NCBI RefSeq assembly: GCF_004135735.1 | Contig: NZ_CP012670.1 | Span: forward strand, 10,372,501-10,436,500 | Reading direction: 5' to 3' | Length of the DNA: 64,000 bases | Origin: Sorangium cellulosum | GTDB taxonomy: Bacteria > Myxococcota_A > Polyangia > Polyangiales > Polyangiaceae | In this document: in pieces, positions 32,626-41,523 of the stretch | Layout: the number at the start of each line of letters is the position of its first letter | How positions within the stretch are numbered: the stretch's first letter is position 1 | Translations under genes and position numbers: made by a program | Notes under the pieces: model-generated | The model's input: only the letters and a program-made list of their open reading frames with translations | Database searches by the model: none | What the model was told of the DNA's origin: nothing

Positions 32626-33588
32626 GTGACGCTCGCCGACTTCCCCCCGTGGTTCCTCCGCGCCTTCGCGGTCTGCTTCGGCCTGCTCTGGGGCAGCTTC
32701 CTCAACGTCGTCATCCACCGCGTCCCGCGCGAGCTCAGCGTCGTCCACCCGGGCTCGCGCTGCCCCGCGTGCGGCGCGCCGATCCGCGCCTTCGACAACA
32801 TCCCCGTCCTCAGCTACCTGCTGCTGCGCGGCCGCGCCCGCTGCTGCGGGGCGGCGGTGTCGCCGCGGTATCCCCTGGTCGAGGCGGCGGGCGGCGTCCT
32901 GTCGCTCGCGATCGTCGAGCTCATCCTCCTCGATCTCCCCGGGTCGACGCCGGTCCTCCGCGCGCTCGCCACGTACACCGCCGACCTCGCGCTCGCGCTC
33001 GGGCTGCTCGCGGCGACGTTCATCGACCTCGAGCACATGTACATCCCCGACGCGATCACGATCGGCGGCGCGGTGCTCGGGGTCGCCACCGCGTCGCTGC
33101 GCTCGATGGGCTTCGACGACGCGCTCCTCGGCGCGGCCGTCGGCTTCGCCATCGTCTGGCTCCCGTTCGTCGTGATCTACCCGCGGATCCGCGGCCGCGT
33201 CGGCATGGGCCTCGGCGACGCGAAGCTCCTCATGCTGGCGGGTGCCTGGTTCGGCTGGGGGGGCGCCCTGTTCGTCCTGTGCGCCGGCGCCGTCCAGGGC
33301 TCGATCGCGGCGATCGCCATGCTGCTGCTGCGCGGCGGCATCGAGGAGCCCGAGGCGGTGCGCCTGGAGCGCGCGCAGATCCGCGAGGAGCTCGCGGCGA
33401 TGTCCCCCGACGAGCGCGCCGCCGCCGAGGAGGAGCTCGCGCTGGATCCGCTCGCCGAGGAGCCCGGCGAGGGGTTCGGCCAGGCCCGCATCGCGTTCGG
33501 GCCGTTCCTCGCGCTCGCGACGCTGGAGTGCCTGCTCTTCGGCCGCGACCTCCTCGACGCCTACCTCTCGTGGATCGACGTCGGATGA
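32626..33588 (+). CDS. pilD: Prepilin peptidase/N-methyltransferase (type IV leader peptidase)
   Basis: 320 residues with about eight membrane helices. WGSFLNVVIHRVPR at the N-terminus and the zinc-type CPACGAP ... CCGAAVSPRYPLVEA block mark the methyltransferase domain (the second Cys pair is adjacent, CC, rather than CxxC). The aspartyl protease motifs are FIDLEHMYIPD and GLGDAK (GxGD). A roughly 60-residue acidic insertion (RAQIREELAAMSPDERAAAEEELALDPLAEEPGE) before the last helices is unusual. It cleaves and methylates type IV pilins and type II secretion pseudopilins at the inner membrane. The start is a GTG at 32626; the stop overlaps the next ATG. Confidence 0.92.
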   Translation: MTLADFPPWFLRAFAVCFGLLWGSFLNVVIHRVPRELSVVHPGSRCPACGAPIRAFDNIPVLSYLLLRGRARCCGAAVSPRYPLVEAAGGVLSLAIVELILLDLPGSTPVLRALATYTADLALALGLLAATFIDLEHMYIPDAITIGGAVLGVATASLRSMGFDDALLGAAVGFAIVWLPFVVIYPRIRGRVGMGLGDAKLLMLAGAWFGWGGALFVLCAGAVQGSIAAIAMLLLRGGIEEPEAVRLERAQIREELAAMSPDERAAAEEELALDPLAEEPGEGFGQARIAFGPFLALATLECLLFGRDLLDAYLSWIDVG

Positions 33589-33944
33589 AGGCGCTGCTCC
33601 ACGGCGCGCTCGGCGGCTCGCTCGCGCTCGCCCTCCTCGGCGGCTGCGGCAGCTCGCTCCCGCTGCCCCCGACCGGCCCGCACCTGCCCAGCGACCCTGC
33701 GATCGTCGTGCCGTACCCGCCGCCCCCGGCGCGGGTCGAGATCGTCGAGGTGCCCGAGGAGCCCGGCGGGCTCGTCTGGATCGACGGCGAGTGGCAGTGG
33801 AGGAGCCGCCGCTGGGCGTGGCTGCCAGGCCGGTGGGAGCCCGTGCCGCTGGGCGCGTACTTCGCTCCGGCCACGACCGTACGCCGCGCAGACGGATCTC
33901 TGGTGTGGTTTGCCGGGGCGTGGCACGTCCCCGCCAAGAAGTGA
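33585..33944 (+). CDS. Lipoprotein with YXWGXW-like repeats
   Basis: 119 residues. Signal peptide MKALLHGALGGSLALALLGGC (Cys21). The mature part has a Pro-rich stretch and then Trp-rich repeats: GGLVWIDGEWQWRSRRWAWLPGRWEPVP and SLVWFAGAWHVP, resembling YXWGXW repeat proteins of the cell surface. Its ATG overlaps the pilD stop (ATGA), so it is coupled to the prepilin peptidase gene. Role unknown; an outer-membrane or periplasmic surface protein is likely. Confidence 0.75.
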   Translation: MKALLHGALGGSLALALLGGCGSSLPLPPTGPHLPSDPAIVVPYPPPPARVEIVEVPEEPGGLVWIDGEWQWRSRRWAWLPGRWEPVPLGAYFAPATTVRRADGSLVWFAGAWHVPAKK

Positions 33945-34087
33945 TCGACGCCGCGCCCGCGCGATGGAAAGTCACGCCGTGCGGAGGTGCTCGGCGCCCG
34001 CGCCGGCCGTGGCCCGATCGACCCGGGCGAGCCGCTCGCGCGCGACCCTCTGCACGGCCCCCTGCACGGATCGATGAGCCCTGCCCC

Positions 34088-34783
34088 ATGATGCTTGCCT
34101 GGTCGTTTGCCGCGCGCACCGTCGACGAGATCGCCCGCCTCCTCCGCTCGCTGGGCAAGCACCGGTACGTGCGCGAGGTGGATCATCGGCTCCACTGGTC
34201 CGTCGATCACGCGCTGGCCGAGCTGCCCGAGTTCGCGCCGCACGCCGCGGCGTTCGAGGCGCGCCTCGGGAAGGAGCGGGGCCTCGAGCTCGGCTCGCGC
34301 GATCCGTCGCTCTGGCGGGAGGCGAGGACCGAGGAGGTGATCGCGGCGCTCACGGCGTTCTGGACCCCGGGGGAGGCGGCGCTGCGGTACCGGACGCGCC
34401 TGCTCGCGGCGCTCGCGCGGACGGGCCTGCCCGGGGCCGCGCACGCCCCCTTCGCGTCCCCTCCGAACGATCCGCCCCATCCGGAGCTCGTGCTGCTCGA
34501 CTGGGAGCTCTACCCGGTGGACGAGCTCGACGCGGACCGGCACGCCGGCGCGCTGGCCGCGATGGAAGAGGCCGAGGAGGACGTGAACGCCTCGGCGCCG
34601 GTCTACAACGAAGGCCCCGTCATCGCGGCGCCGGAGCTCTGCGACGGGGCGCCGGACGGGATGCTCGCGGACGACTTTCTCGTGTGGTCCGACGGACCAT
34701 ACAGCTACTCCGACTACGTGTTCCGCGGCGTGGCCCGGGCGGCGAAGCTCGAGGAGCCGCCGACCGGGTACAAGGATCTGTGA
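34088..34783 (+). CDS. Hypothetical protein
   Basis: 231 residues, soluble, no signal peptide. Amino-acid use and length are consistent with a real gene, e.g. LLRSLGKHRYVREVDHRLHWSVDHALAELPEF and RTEEVIAALTAFWTPGEAALRYRTRLLAALA, with an acidic Glu-rich middle and the ending DYVFRGVARAAKLEEPPTGYKDL. I do not recognise a family. Two ATGs are adjacent (34088 and 34091). It converges with the kinase gene 24 bp downstream. Confidence 0.6.
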   Translation: MMLAWSFAARTVDEIARLLRSLGKHRYVREVDHRLHWSVDHALAELPEFAPHAAAFEARLGKERGLELGSRDPSLWREARTEEVIAALTAFWTPGEAALRYRTRLLAALARTGLPGAAHAPFASPPNDPPHPELVLLDWELYPVDELDADRHAGALAAMEEAEEDVNASAPVYNEGPVIAAPELCDGAPDGMLADDFLVWSDGPYSYSDYVFRGVARAAKLEEPPTGYKDL

Positions 34784-34807
34784 TCCGTCGCTGCTCCTCG
34801 GCCGTGG

Positions 34808-36826
34808 TCAGTACGGGTCGGGCTTCGGCGGCGGGATGGTCGGATCCGCCTCGCCGGGGCGGGGCGAGGCCGGCTCCGCGGGCCGCGGCGAGGCCGGCTC
34901 GGCGGGCTGGGGCGAGGCCGGCTCGGCGGATCGAGCCCGGGTAGCGGTGGTCGCCTCGACGGCCGGCGCTGCGGGGGAGGGCGCCGGGGCCTTCGGCGCG
35001 GCGTGGAGCGTCACCGCGAGCTCGATGTCCCTGTCGAAGATGAGCATCCGCCGCTGCGTCACGTGGCCTGGCGCGGAGATCTCGATCCGGTGCGCGGCGC
35101 CGTCCTTGAGGAGCTTGCCCTCGAACGGGTTCGAGGGGAGCGCCACCCCATCGAGGAGGATCCTCGCGCTGGCGGGGCTCGCCTTGATCGTGGCGCGGAG
35201 GAGCCCGGCCTCCACCGCCGCGCGCGGCGTGCTGCGCTCGGTGGCCGGCGGGGAGGGGGCGGCGCTGGACGGGGGCGGCGCCTGCGCGAGCGGCGCGCTC
35301 TGGGCCGGCGACGACGCGGGCGTGCCGGGGCGCTCTCTCGCCGGATCGCGCAGCTTCAGATACAGCGTGACGGCGCCGAGCGCCGCGATCACGGCCGCGG
35401 CCGCGACGAGCGGGATCCGCGGGCGTCGCGGCGCCGGCGCCGGGGGAGCGGCCGCCGTGGGCTCGGGCCGCACGACCGCGTGCAGCGTTCCTTGCGGGGG
35501 GATTGAGCGATGGCGAGCCGCGGGCGTCGAGGGGGTGACCGCCCCCTCCTCCGGGGCAGGCGGGTACGAGTCGAGGCGCTCGTGCAAGGGCAGCGACGGC
35601 AGCCTCGAGGCGTGGCCGGAGCGCTCCGCGCTCGCCGCGTCGGGGCCGCCTTCGCGCAGCGTCTTGAGCTGGCGATCGATGATCGTCCGGATCTCGGCCC
35701 GCTCGCCGGCGAAGAGCTCGCCCACGAGCCCGCCGACCTGCTCCGCGGTCACCTGCTCCGAGAGGCGCTCCGCGTACCGATCGAGCTCCGCCCGGAGCTC
35801 GGCGGCCGTCGCGTAGCGCCTGCCCGGCGCGTGGGCGAGCGCCTGGCCGCAGATGCGCGCGAGCTCGAACGGCACCTCGGGGCGCGCGGTCCGCACGTCG
35901 GGGATGTCCCGCATCAGGCACGAGATGATCTGCGGGTCGGTCAGCCCGCGCCAGAGGCGGCGCGACGCGACCACCTCCCAGAGGATGACGCCGATCGAGA
36001 AGATGTCCGCGCGCCGGTCGATCTCCGAGGAGGGCGAGAACGCCTGCTCCGGCGCCATGTACGCGACCTTGCCCTTCAGCGTGCCCGCCTGCGTCTCGAC
36101 GACGCGGCGGGCAGCGAGCGCGATCCCGAAGTCGACGATCTTCACCTGGCCGTCGTAGGTGATGAAGATGTTGTGGGGGCTGACGTCGCGGTGGACGACG
36201 TGGAGCGGCGTCCCGTCGTAGTCGACGAGCTCGTGGGCGTAGTGGAGGCCGGCCAGGACCTCGCCGAGGATCCAGAGCGAGATGGCGAGCGGGATCGGGC
36301 GCGCTTGCTCGCGCGCGCGGGAGAGCACCCGGCTCAGCGGCTGGCCGTCGAGGTACTCCATGGCGATGAAGTACTCGCCGTCCACGAGGCCGACCTCGTT
36401 GGTCTGCACGACGTTGCGGTGGTTCAGCCGGGCGGCGAGGCGGGCCTCGTCGAGCAGCATGTCCCGGAACTCGGGCTCGTCGGCGATGTTGCGCCGGAGG
36501 CGCTTGATGACCTGCAGCTTGCTGAAGCCCGCCGGCCCCACCGCGACGGCCAGGTCCACATCGGCCATGCCGCCGCGCCCGAGCGTCGCGATGAACTGAT
36601 ACTTGCCGAGGCTCCGCGAGCGCCGGTCCGAGGGGGAAGGCGGCGCATCCCGACCGACGGCCGTCGGCGCGTCGCGGTCGGGGCGCCGCATCGGGACGGT
36701 CGCCGGGGGCTCGGTGGGCCCCGGGAGGGTCAGCTGCCTGGAGCGCAGGGTCCGGGTCTCGAGCGCCGCATGCACATGCTCCGGCGGGCCCGAGGCGGCG
36801 AGCTCGTCGCTGCGGGCGGAGTCCAC
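34808..36826 (-). CDS. Serine/threonine protein kinase with PEGA domain
   Basis: About 672 residues. Kinase domain at about 75-340: LGRGGMADVDLAV (Gly loop), VIKRLRR (Lys), catalytic loop HRDVSPHNIF, DFGIA, VAYMAPEQAF and DRRADIFSIGVILWEVV are all intact, so it should be active. Then a linker with AVR/Pro-rich segments, one membrane helix (IPLVAAAAVIAALGAVTLYL) and a PEGA-like domain (ATIKASPASARILLDGVALPSNPFEGKL) ending in Pro/Glu/Ala repeats. Start uncertain: GTG 36826 has GGGAGG 11 nt upstream; ATG 36691 or GTG 36868 are alternatives. Substrates unknown; such kinases sense envelope signals. Confidence 0.92.
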   Translation of the reverse strand: MDSARSDELAASGPPEHVHAALETRTLRSRQLTLPGPTEPPATVPMRRPDRDAPTAVGRDAPPSPSDRRSRSLGKYQFIATLGRGGMADVDLAVAVGPAGFSKLQVIKRLRRNIADEPEFRDMLLDEARLAARLNHRNVVQTNEVGLVDGEYFIAMEYLDGQPLSRVLSRAREQARPIPLAISLWILGEVLAGLHYAHELVDYDGTPLHVVHRDVSPHNIFITYDGQVKIVDFGIALAARRVVETQAGTLKGKVAYMAPEQAFSPSSEIDRRADIFSIGVILWEVVASRRLWRGLTDPQIISCLMRDIPDVRTARPEVPFELARICGQALAHAPGRRYATAAELRAELDRYAERLSEQVTAEQVGGLVGELFAGERAEIRTIIDRQLKTLREGGPDAASAERSGHASRLPSLPLHERLDSYPPAPEEGAVTPSTPAARHRSIPPQGTLHAVVRPEPTAAAPPAPAPRRPRIPLVAAAAVIAALGAVTLYLKLRDPARERPGTPASSPAQSAPLAQAPPPSSAAPSPPATERSTPRAAVEAGLLRATIKASPASARILLDGVALPSNPFEGKLLKDGAAHRIEISAPGHVTQRRMLIFDRDIELAVTLHAAPKAPAPSPAAPAVEATTATRARSAEPASPQPAEPASPRPAEPASPRPGEADPTIPPPKPDPY
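34863..34930. repeat. 24-bp tandem repeat at the kinase C-terminus
   Basis: Three units of about 24 bp (34863-34886, 34887-34910, 34911-34930, the last partial), reading GGCGAGGCCGGCTC with variable ends. They encode the repeated PxPAEPAS peptide near the end of the Ser/Thr kinase. Confidence 0.75.
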
Positions 36827-37258
36827 CGCCCGGTCAGCCTCCCAACCCCTCCCCTTGTGTGCGCTCACCGCCGAATGGTCCTGATCCGAGGACGTGCAGT
36901 CAAGCTGGCGGCGGGCGAAGTCAACCGTGCGCAGGCGGCCGACGGCTCGCCCGCGACGGCGCCCCGGCGTCCCAGTCGACGGCGCCCCGGCGTCCCAGCC
37001 GGTCCCGGAGCCGAACCCGGCGATCTGCGCGGCCCGCAGCCGAGCGCGGAGGGCTGTGAGCGGCGCGTGGGCGCGATCCTCTCCGCGCGCGCCGGCAGGG
37101 CGCACCGGAGGTAGCGTTCCGTTCTCAAGAAATTGACGTTGCCCCTGCTACCGTGAGAAGCATCACCCTCCGGCCGCTCCTGACGCGCGAAGGGGATGCG
37201 TTGAAGAGGTAGGAATGTCGCGTTGGCTCGCGCACAATTTGCTGGCGAGAGGTGACCG
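36827..37258. promoter_or_regulatory. Divergent intergenic region between kinase and acyl-CoA synthetase
   Basis: 432 bp if the kinase starts at 36826. It contains a 23-bp unit repeated twice in tandem (36955-36977, 36978-37000; GACGGCGCCCCGGCGTCCC...) and, near the acyl-CoA synthetase, a less GC-rich stretch (37120-37250) likely to hold its promoter. No gene is supported. Confidence 0.35.
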
Positions 37259-39037
37259 ATGGCTTGCGACTCGATTCCGCGGCGCTTGCTGGGTCAGGCG
37301 AAGGGGCGGCCCGAGGCCCCGGCCCACTATGTGAAGGAGGGCGGCTTCTGGAGGATGACCAGCTTCCGGGAGTACGCGGGCGAGGTGCGCCGCGCCGGGA
37401 AGGCGCTCATCGCGCTCGGCGTCGAGCCTGGCTCCACGGTGAGCCTGCTCGGCTTCAACCGGCCCGAGTGGGTGGTGATGCACATGGCCTGCATGGCGGT
37501 CGGGGGCGCTCCCGCGGGCATCTACACGACCTGCTCGCCCGAGGAGGTGCGCCACATCGTCCACCACGCGGCCTCGAGGCTCGTGCTGGTCGAGGACACG
37601 CGCCAGCTGGAGAAGGTCCTCAGCCGGTGGGACGGGCTGCCGCAGCTCCAGTGGGCGGTGATGATGCGCGGCGCGGAGCGCGCGCGCGATCCGCGGGTCC
37701 TCTCCTGGGAGGAGTTCCTCGAGCGGGGCAGCCGCGTCGCGGACGAGGCGCTCGAGCAGCGGCTCGACGCGCTCGATCCGGGCGGCCTCGCGGCGCTGAT
37801 CTACACCTCCGGGACGGTGGGGCCGCCGAAGGGCGTCATGCTGAGCCACGGGAACCTCACGTGGGTCGCGGACGTGTCGGCGCGCATCATCCCGATGTCC
37901 CCGTGGGACGTCACGCTCTCCTACCTGCCGCTGTCACACATCGCCGAGCAGATGTTCACGGTCCACCTCCCGGCCTCGGTCGGCTCGGCCGTCTACTTCG
38001 CCGAGTCGCTCGAGGCGGTCGCGGACAACCTCAGGGAGGTGCAGCCCACGGTGCTGTTCGGGGTCCCGCGCATCTGGGAGAAGATCCGGGCCGGGATCAG
38101 CGCGAAGCTCTCGGCGGCGAAGGGCTTCCAGAAGCTCACGATCGAGCAGGCGAGGCGCGTCGGCCGGGAGTGCAGCGAGCTCCGCGCCCGGGGTGAGCCG
38201 CCGGGGCCGCTGCTCGCGATGCAGCACCGCCTCTACGACAAGCTGGTCTACTCGAAGGTGAAGGCCGCCGTGGGGCTCTCCCGGGCGCACGCCGCGAGCA
38301 GCGGCGCGGCGCCCATCGCGAAGGAGGTCCTCGAGTTCTTCGCGTCGCTCGACATCCTGATCACCGAGGTCTACGGCCAGTCCGAGGTGAGCGGGCCGAC
38401 GAGCTACAACGTGCCGGGCAGGACGAAGCTCGGCTCCGTGGGGCCGAGCGTGCCGGGCGTCGACGTGAGGATCGCGGACGACGGCGAGATCCTCGTGAAG
38501 GGGCCGAACGTGTTCCTCGGCTACTACAAGGATCCGGAGGCGACCGCGGAGGCCCTGGTCGATGGCTGGCTGCGCTCGGGCGACCTCGGCAAGATCGACG
38601 AGGAGGGGTTCCTCCACATCACCGGGCGGAAGAAGGAGATCCTCATCACCGCCGGAGGAAAGAACATCTCCCCCGCGAACCTCGAGGGCGCGCTGAAGCG
38701 CCACGATCTCATCGCCGAGGCGGTGGTCATCGGCGACGGGCGCAAGTTCCTCACGGCCCTGATCGTGCCCGACCCCGACGCCGTGAGGCGCCTCGCGGCC
38801 GCGCGCGGGCTCGGCGCGGATCTCCCGCGCGACGCGCCCGAGGTCCAAGAGGGCGTGCAGCGGGCCGTCGACGAGGTGAACGGGCAGCTCGCGCAGGCCG
38901 AGACGATCAAGAAGTTCTCGATCCTGCCGCGCGGCTTCACCGTCGAGGACGGCGAGCTGACGCCCACGCTCAAGATCAAGCGGCGCAACGTGACCCAGAA
39001 CTTTGCGCGCGAGATCGAGGCGATGTACGCCGACTAG
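37259..39037 (+). CDS. Long-chain acyl-CoA synthetase (AMP-binding enzyme)
   Basis: 592 residues. AMP-binding motif YTSGTVGPPKGVMLSHGN (Val in place of the common second Thr), gate/fatty-acid tunnel region LPLSHIAEQ and GVPRIWEKI, adenylation motif EVYGQSEVSGPTSYN, GWLRSGDLGKIDEEGFLHITGRKKEILITAGGKNISP and the C-terminal Lys region LKIKRRNV. This is the FadD15/ACSL-type subgroup. It activates fatty acids with ATP and CoA in the cytoplasm. A ribosome site GAGAGG precedes the ATG by 6 nt. The HAD gene starts 2 nt after the stop. Confidence 0.93.
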   Translation: MACDSIPRRLLGQAKGRPEAPAHYVKEGGFWRMTSFREYAGEVRRAGKALIALGVEPGSTVSLLGFNRPEWVVMHMACMAVGGAPAGIYTTCSPEEVRHIVHHAASRLVLVEDTRQLEKVLSRWDGLPQLQWAVMMRGAERARDPRVLSWEEFLERGSRVADEALEQRLDALDPGGLAALIYTSGTVGPPKGVMLSHGNLTWVADVSARIIPMSPWDVTLSYLPLSHIAEQMFTVHLPASVGSAVYFAESLEAVADNLREVQPTVLFGVPRIWEKIRAGISAKLSAAKGFQKLTIEQARRVGRECSELRARGEPPGPLLAMQHRLYDKLVYSKVKAAVGLSRAHAASSGAAPIAKEVLEFFASLDILITEVYGQSEVSGPTSYNVPGRTKLGSVGPSVPGVDVRIADDGEILVKGPNVFLGYYKDPEATAEALVDGWLRSGDLGKIDEEGFLHITGRKKEILITAGGKNISPANLEGALKRHDLIAEAVVIGDGRKFLTALIVPDPDAVRRLAAARGLGADLPRDAPEVQEGVQRAVDEVNGQLAQAETIKKFSILPRGFTVEDGELTPTLKIKRRNVTQNFAREIEAMYAD

Positions 39038-39039
39038 CC

Positions 39040-39753
39040 ATGCGCCACGAGCCCGCGACCGCTGTCTCCTTCGACTTTGGCCAGACGCTGGTGGAGCTCG
39101 ACACCGGGCTGCTCTCCGCCCGCCTCGCGGAGCGGGGCGTCGCCGCGCCGCGAGAGCAGCTCGACGCGGCGGTCGACGAGGGCTGGCGCGCGTACAACGA
39201 GGCCATCCACCGCGGGGTCAGCGGGCACCCGTGGAAGATCATGATGCGCCGCCTGCTCGGGGCGGGCGGCGTCGCGGCGGACGCGGTCGATGCGGTCGTC
39301 GACTGGCTCTGGACGGAGCAGCCCCGGAAGAACCTCTGGCGCCGCCCGATCGCGGGGATGATCGACGTCGTGATCGAGCTCCGGCAGGCCGGGGTGCCGG
39401 TCGCGGTGCTCTCGAACTCGGAGGGCCGGCTCGCCGATCTGGTCGACGAGCTCGGCTGGTCCGCGCATTTCCTGGCGGTCGCGGACTCGGGGCGGCTCGG
39501 GTTCGAGAAGCCGGGGCGGGAGATCTTCGCATGGACGGCCGAGCGCCTCGGCGCGTCGCTCGCCGCGGTGGTCCACGTCGGCGACTCGCTCGCTGCGGAC
39601 GTCGATGGCGCGCTCGCGGCGGGGATGCGGGCCGTGTGGTTCAAGGGGGACCCTCGGAAGGCCGCGCAGATGCCAGACGCCGAGCGCATCGCCGTGTGCG
39701 ACGGCGCGGGTGCGCTGCGCCGCGCGCTCCGCGACTTCGGCCTCCGCTTCTAG
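39040..39753 (+). CDS. HAD-superfamily hydrolase
   Basis: 237 residues. Motif I SFDFGQTLVELD carries the nucleophile Asp (residue 11), but the second Asp of DxDxT is Gly, as in a minority of HADs (FDFGGTL type). Motif II is AVLSNSEGR, motif III the Lys of FEKPGREIF, motif IV VHVGDSLAADVDGALAAG. A helical cap follows motif I. It is probably a phosphatase of small phosphorylated compounds, with acid/base chemistry altered if the missing Asp is not replaced. Starts 2 nt after the acyl-CoA synthetase, in one operon. Confidence 0.87.
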   Translation: MRHEPATAVSFDFGQTLVELDTGLLSARLAERGVAAPREQLDAAVDEGWRAYNEAIHRGVSGHPWKIMMRRLLGAGGVAADAVDAVVDWLWTEQPRKNLWRRPIAGMIDVVIELRQAGVPVAVLSNSEGRLADLVDELGWSAHFLAVADSGRLGFEKPGREIFAWTAERLGASLAAVVHVGDSLAADVDGALAAGMRAVWFKGDPRKAAQMPDAERIAVCDGAGALRRALRDFGLRF

Positions 39754-40004
39754 AGCGGCGGTCACCCGCTTCGGAGCACCCGCTGCTCGCGGGGGATCGC
39801 GTGAGGGGCCGGCCGGTGCCGCTCGCCGTGTGAGCATGAACCTCCCGGAAGGGCTCGATCGTCCGTGCGCATCGCGCCCTCTTCTCTTTCTTCGGTTCCT
39901 GGCTCTCCCCTCCCGACCTACTGCGCAGGCTGCGCCGGTCCCTGGATCGTGCAGCCGATGCACTCGTTTCGGGTGGTTCGGGCATTGCTGGAGAGGGATC
40001 CACG

Positions 40005-40211
40005 ATGGTCGTCAATGGAAACATCGAGCAGGAGCCCGGACGCCGAGAGGGACAAACCAGCATGCCCGCCGCCGTTCCTCGTGTCCTCAGCGAGGTCCGT
40101 CGCGCGGACGAGAAGCTCGTCTCGCTGGTGCAAGAGCGCCCCATCGCCACGCTGTGCGCGGTGGCTGCGGTGGGATACCTGGTCGGACGGGTTGTCACAC
40201 GGCTGAGTTGA
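40005..40211 (+). CDS. Small membrane protein, ElaB/DUF883-like
   Basis: 68 residues. A polar N-terminal half (PRVLSEVRRADEKLVSLVQER) is followed by one membrane helix with a small-residue face (PIATLCAVAAVGYLVGRVVTRL), as in the C-terminal anchor of ElaB/YqjD/DUF883 proteins that tie ribosomes to the inner membrane in stationary phase. GAGAGGGA precedes the ATG. It ends 11 nt before the related gene at 40223, so the two form one unit. Assignment by pattern only. Confidence 0.6.
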   Translation: MVVNGNIEQEPGRREGQTSMPAAVPRVLSEVRRADEKLVSLVQERPIATLCAVAAVGYLVGRVVTRLS

Positions 40212-40222
40212 GGGAGGTCAGC

Positions 40223-40531
40223 ATGGCGGAAGGCGAGGTCGAGGCGACACAGGACGGCGAGGCGCGGGAGAAGGTGAACGACACGCTCAGCCGGCTCGAC
40301 GCGACGGAGGTCACGCGGGCGATCTCGGCGTTCGCGCGGGAGAACCCGCACGTCGCGCTCGCGGCGGCGGCCGGGCTCGGGTTCCTGCTCGGCGGGGGGC
40401 TGACGCCGCGGGTGCTCGGCAGGCTCGGGACCCTCGCGAGCCGGAGCTACGTGAAGAGCACCCTGGCCCAGGCGGTCGAGAGCATCCTCAACGAGCAGGC
40501 GCGCCAGAGCCAGCTCGGCTCGTCGCCCTGA
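40223..40531 (+). CDS. Small membrane-associated protein, DUF883-like
   Basis: 102 residues: an acidic/helical N-terminus (EVEATQDGEAREKVNDTLSRLDATEVTRAISAFAREN), one glycine-rich hydrophobic helix (PHVALAAAAGLGFLLGGGLTPRVLGRLGTLA) and an amphipathic tail (VESILNEQARQSQLG). The plan is that of DUF883/ElaB relatives. GGGAGG ends 6 nt before the ATG. It pairs with the 68-residue gene upstream and faces two more small membrane genes, all suggesting an envelope-stress set. Confidence 0.7.
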   Translation: MAEGEVEATQDGEAREKVNDTLSRLDATEVTRAISAFARENPHVALAAAAGLGFLLGGGLTPRVLGRLGTLASRSYVKSTLAQAVESILNEQARQSQLGSSP

Positions 40532-40797
40532 CGCGAGCGCGCCCAGGGGCGTCGCCCGGACACGGACTCACCCAGGAGCGACGAGCGCTCGGTGGAGCGG
40601 CACGACACGAGGCCGCGCCACGGGCGCTCGCCGCCACCTGCGCGCTCCTCCGTTGCGCCGAGCCACCGCGGTGGCGAGCCGCGCGGCGACGCGACCCGCC
40701 CGGGGCCACGCGATGCGCGTCGAGCGATCGGGCTCGCCGCTGGCCACGCCGGTGCCCGCTGTGCTCCGGGCCGCGCCGCGCCGGGGCCGCGCCCGTT

Positions 40798-41313
40798 TCA
40801 GGCGCTGCGGCTGTACGTCTTGCGGATGCGGCGACCGCCGCTCTCGCTCAGCACCTCTTCGACGCTGCGGGAGACGTCGGGCAGGCACCGGACCGAGAGC
40901 AGCGCGCCACCGCCCAGGCCGCTGGCCTCGTCGAGGCAGCGCGCCTCGTACTCGGGCAGACGCGCGCCGAGCACGGCGCCCAGCAGGGTGCCGGCCGCGC
41001 CGGCGGCGCCCGCGCCAGCGAGGCACGCGACGAGCGGCCCCGCCAGGAACGCGTCGAGCCTCGGGATGATCAGCGCGCCTCCGGCCGTGATCGCGGCGAG
41101 CGCGCCCCCGAAGAGCCCTCCGATGACGGCGCCCAGGGCAGCTCCCTGGGACGCCTTGCTGTGGACCGTGAGCTCGATCTCGTCCAGGCGGGAATGCTGC
41201 CTGGGCACCATGCTGATGTCCTCGGCAGCGACGCCCAGGGCGAGGAGCCGGCCAAGGGCGCCGGCGGCTTCCGTGCGACCTGGGAAGAATGCGGTGAGCG
41301 TCCGATAAATCAT
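40798..41313 (-). CDS. Glycine-zipper membrane protein, stress-associated type
   Basis: 171 residues. N-terminal soluble part with beta-alpha-beta character (IYRTLTAFFPGRTEAAGALGRLLALGVAAEDISMVP) as in DUF1269/GsiB-type low-complexity stress proteins, then a glycine-zipper double helix (GAALGAVIGGLFGGALAAITAGGALIIP and FLAGPLVACLAGAGAAGAAGTLLGAVLGA), then a polar C-terminal segment with SVRCLPDVSRSVEEVLSESG. The ATG at 41313 is the first in-frame Met with sensible sequence. It belongs to the local group of small envelope proteins; function unknown. Confidence 0.65.
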   Translation of the reverse strand: MIYRTLTAFFPGRTEAAGALGRLLALGVAAEDISMVPRQHSRLDEIELTVHSKASQGAALGAVIGGLFGGALAAITAGGALIIPRLDAFLAGPLVACLAGAGAAGAAGTLLGAVLGARLPEYEARCLDEASGLGGGALLSVRCLPDVSRSVEEVLSESGGRRIRKTYSRSA

Positions 41314-41450
41314 GATCTGAAGAGGCCCCTGTGACGCGCTTCGCGAGGTGTCTCGTTCAATCCATCCGCGCTCGGAAAAGCATCGCTTGTGCCGCTCCGG
41401 CTGCGCAGATGTCGCTCGGCTGGTGAAAAGCGGCCGGGAAATGATGGAAG

Positions 41451-41481
41451 GCGCCGCACCGTGGTTGGGACGGTGCGGCGC
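41451..41481. repeat. Perfect 12-bp hairpin downstream of the YtxH gene
   Basis: GCGCCGCACCGT (41451-41462) pairs with ACGGTGCGGCGC (41470-41481) around a 7-nt loop. No T run follows on either strand, so it is not a standard terminator; it may stabilise the 3' end of the YtxH mRNA or serve as a pause. Confidence 0.6.
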
Positions 41482-41523
41482 CTCCGCGCGCTCCCCGGCC
41501 ACCGCCGGCGAGCGCGCTGCCGC

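Noticed and set aside
41451..41481. Hairpin at 41451-41481 as intrinsic terminator
   Set aside because: The stem is strong but neither strand has a T run after it; listed only as a repeat.
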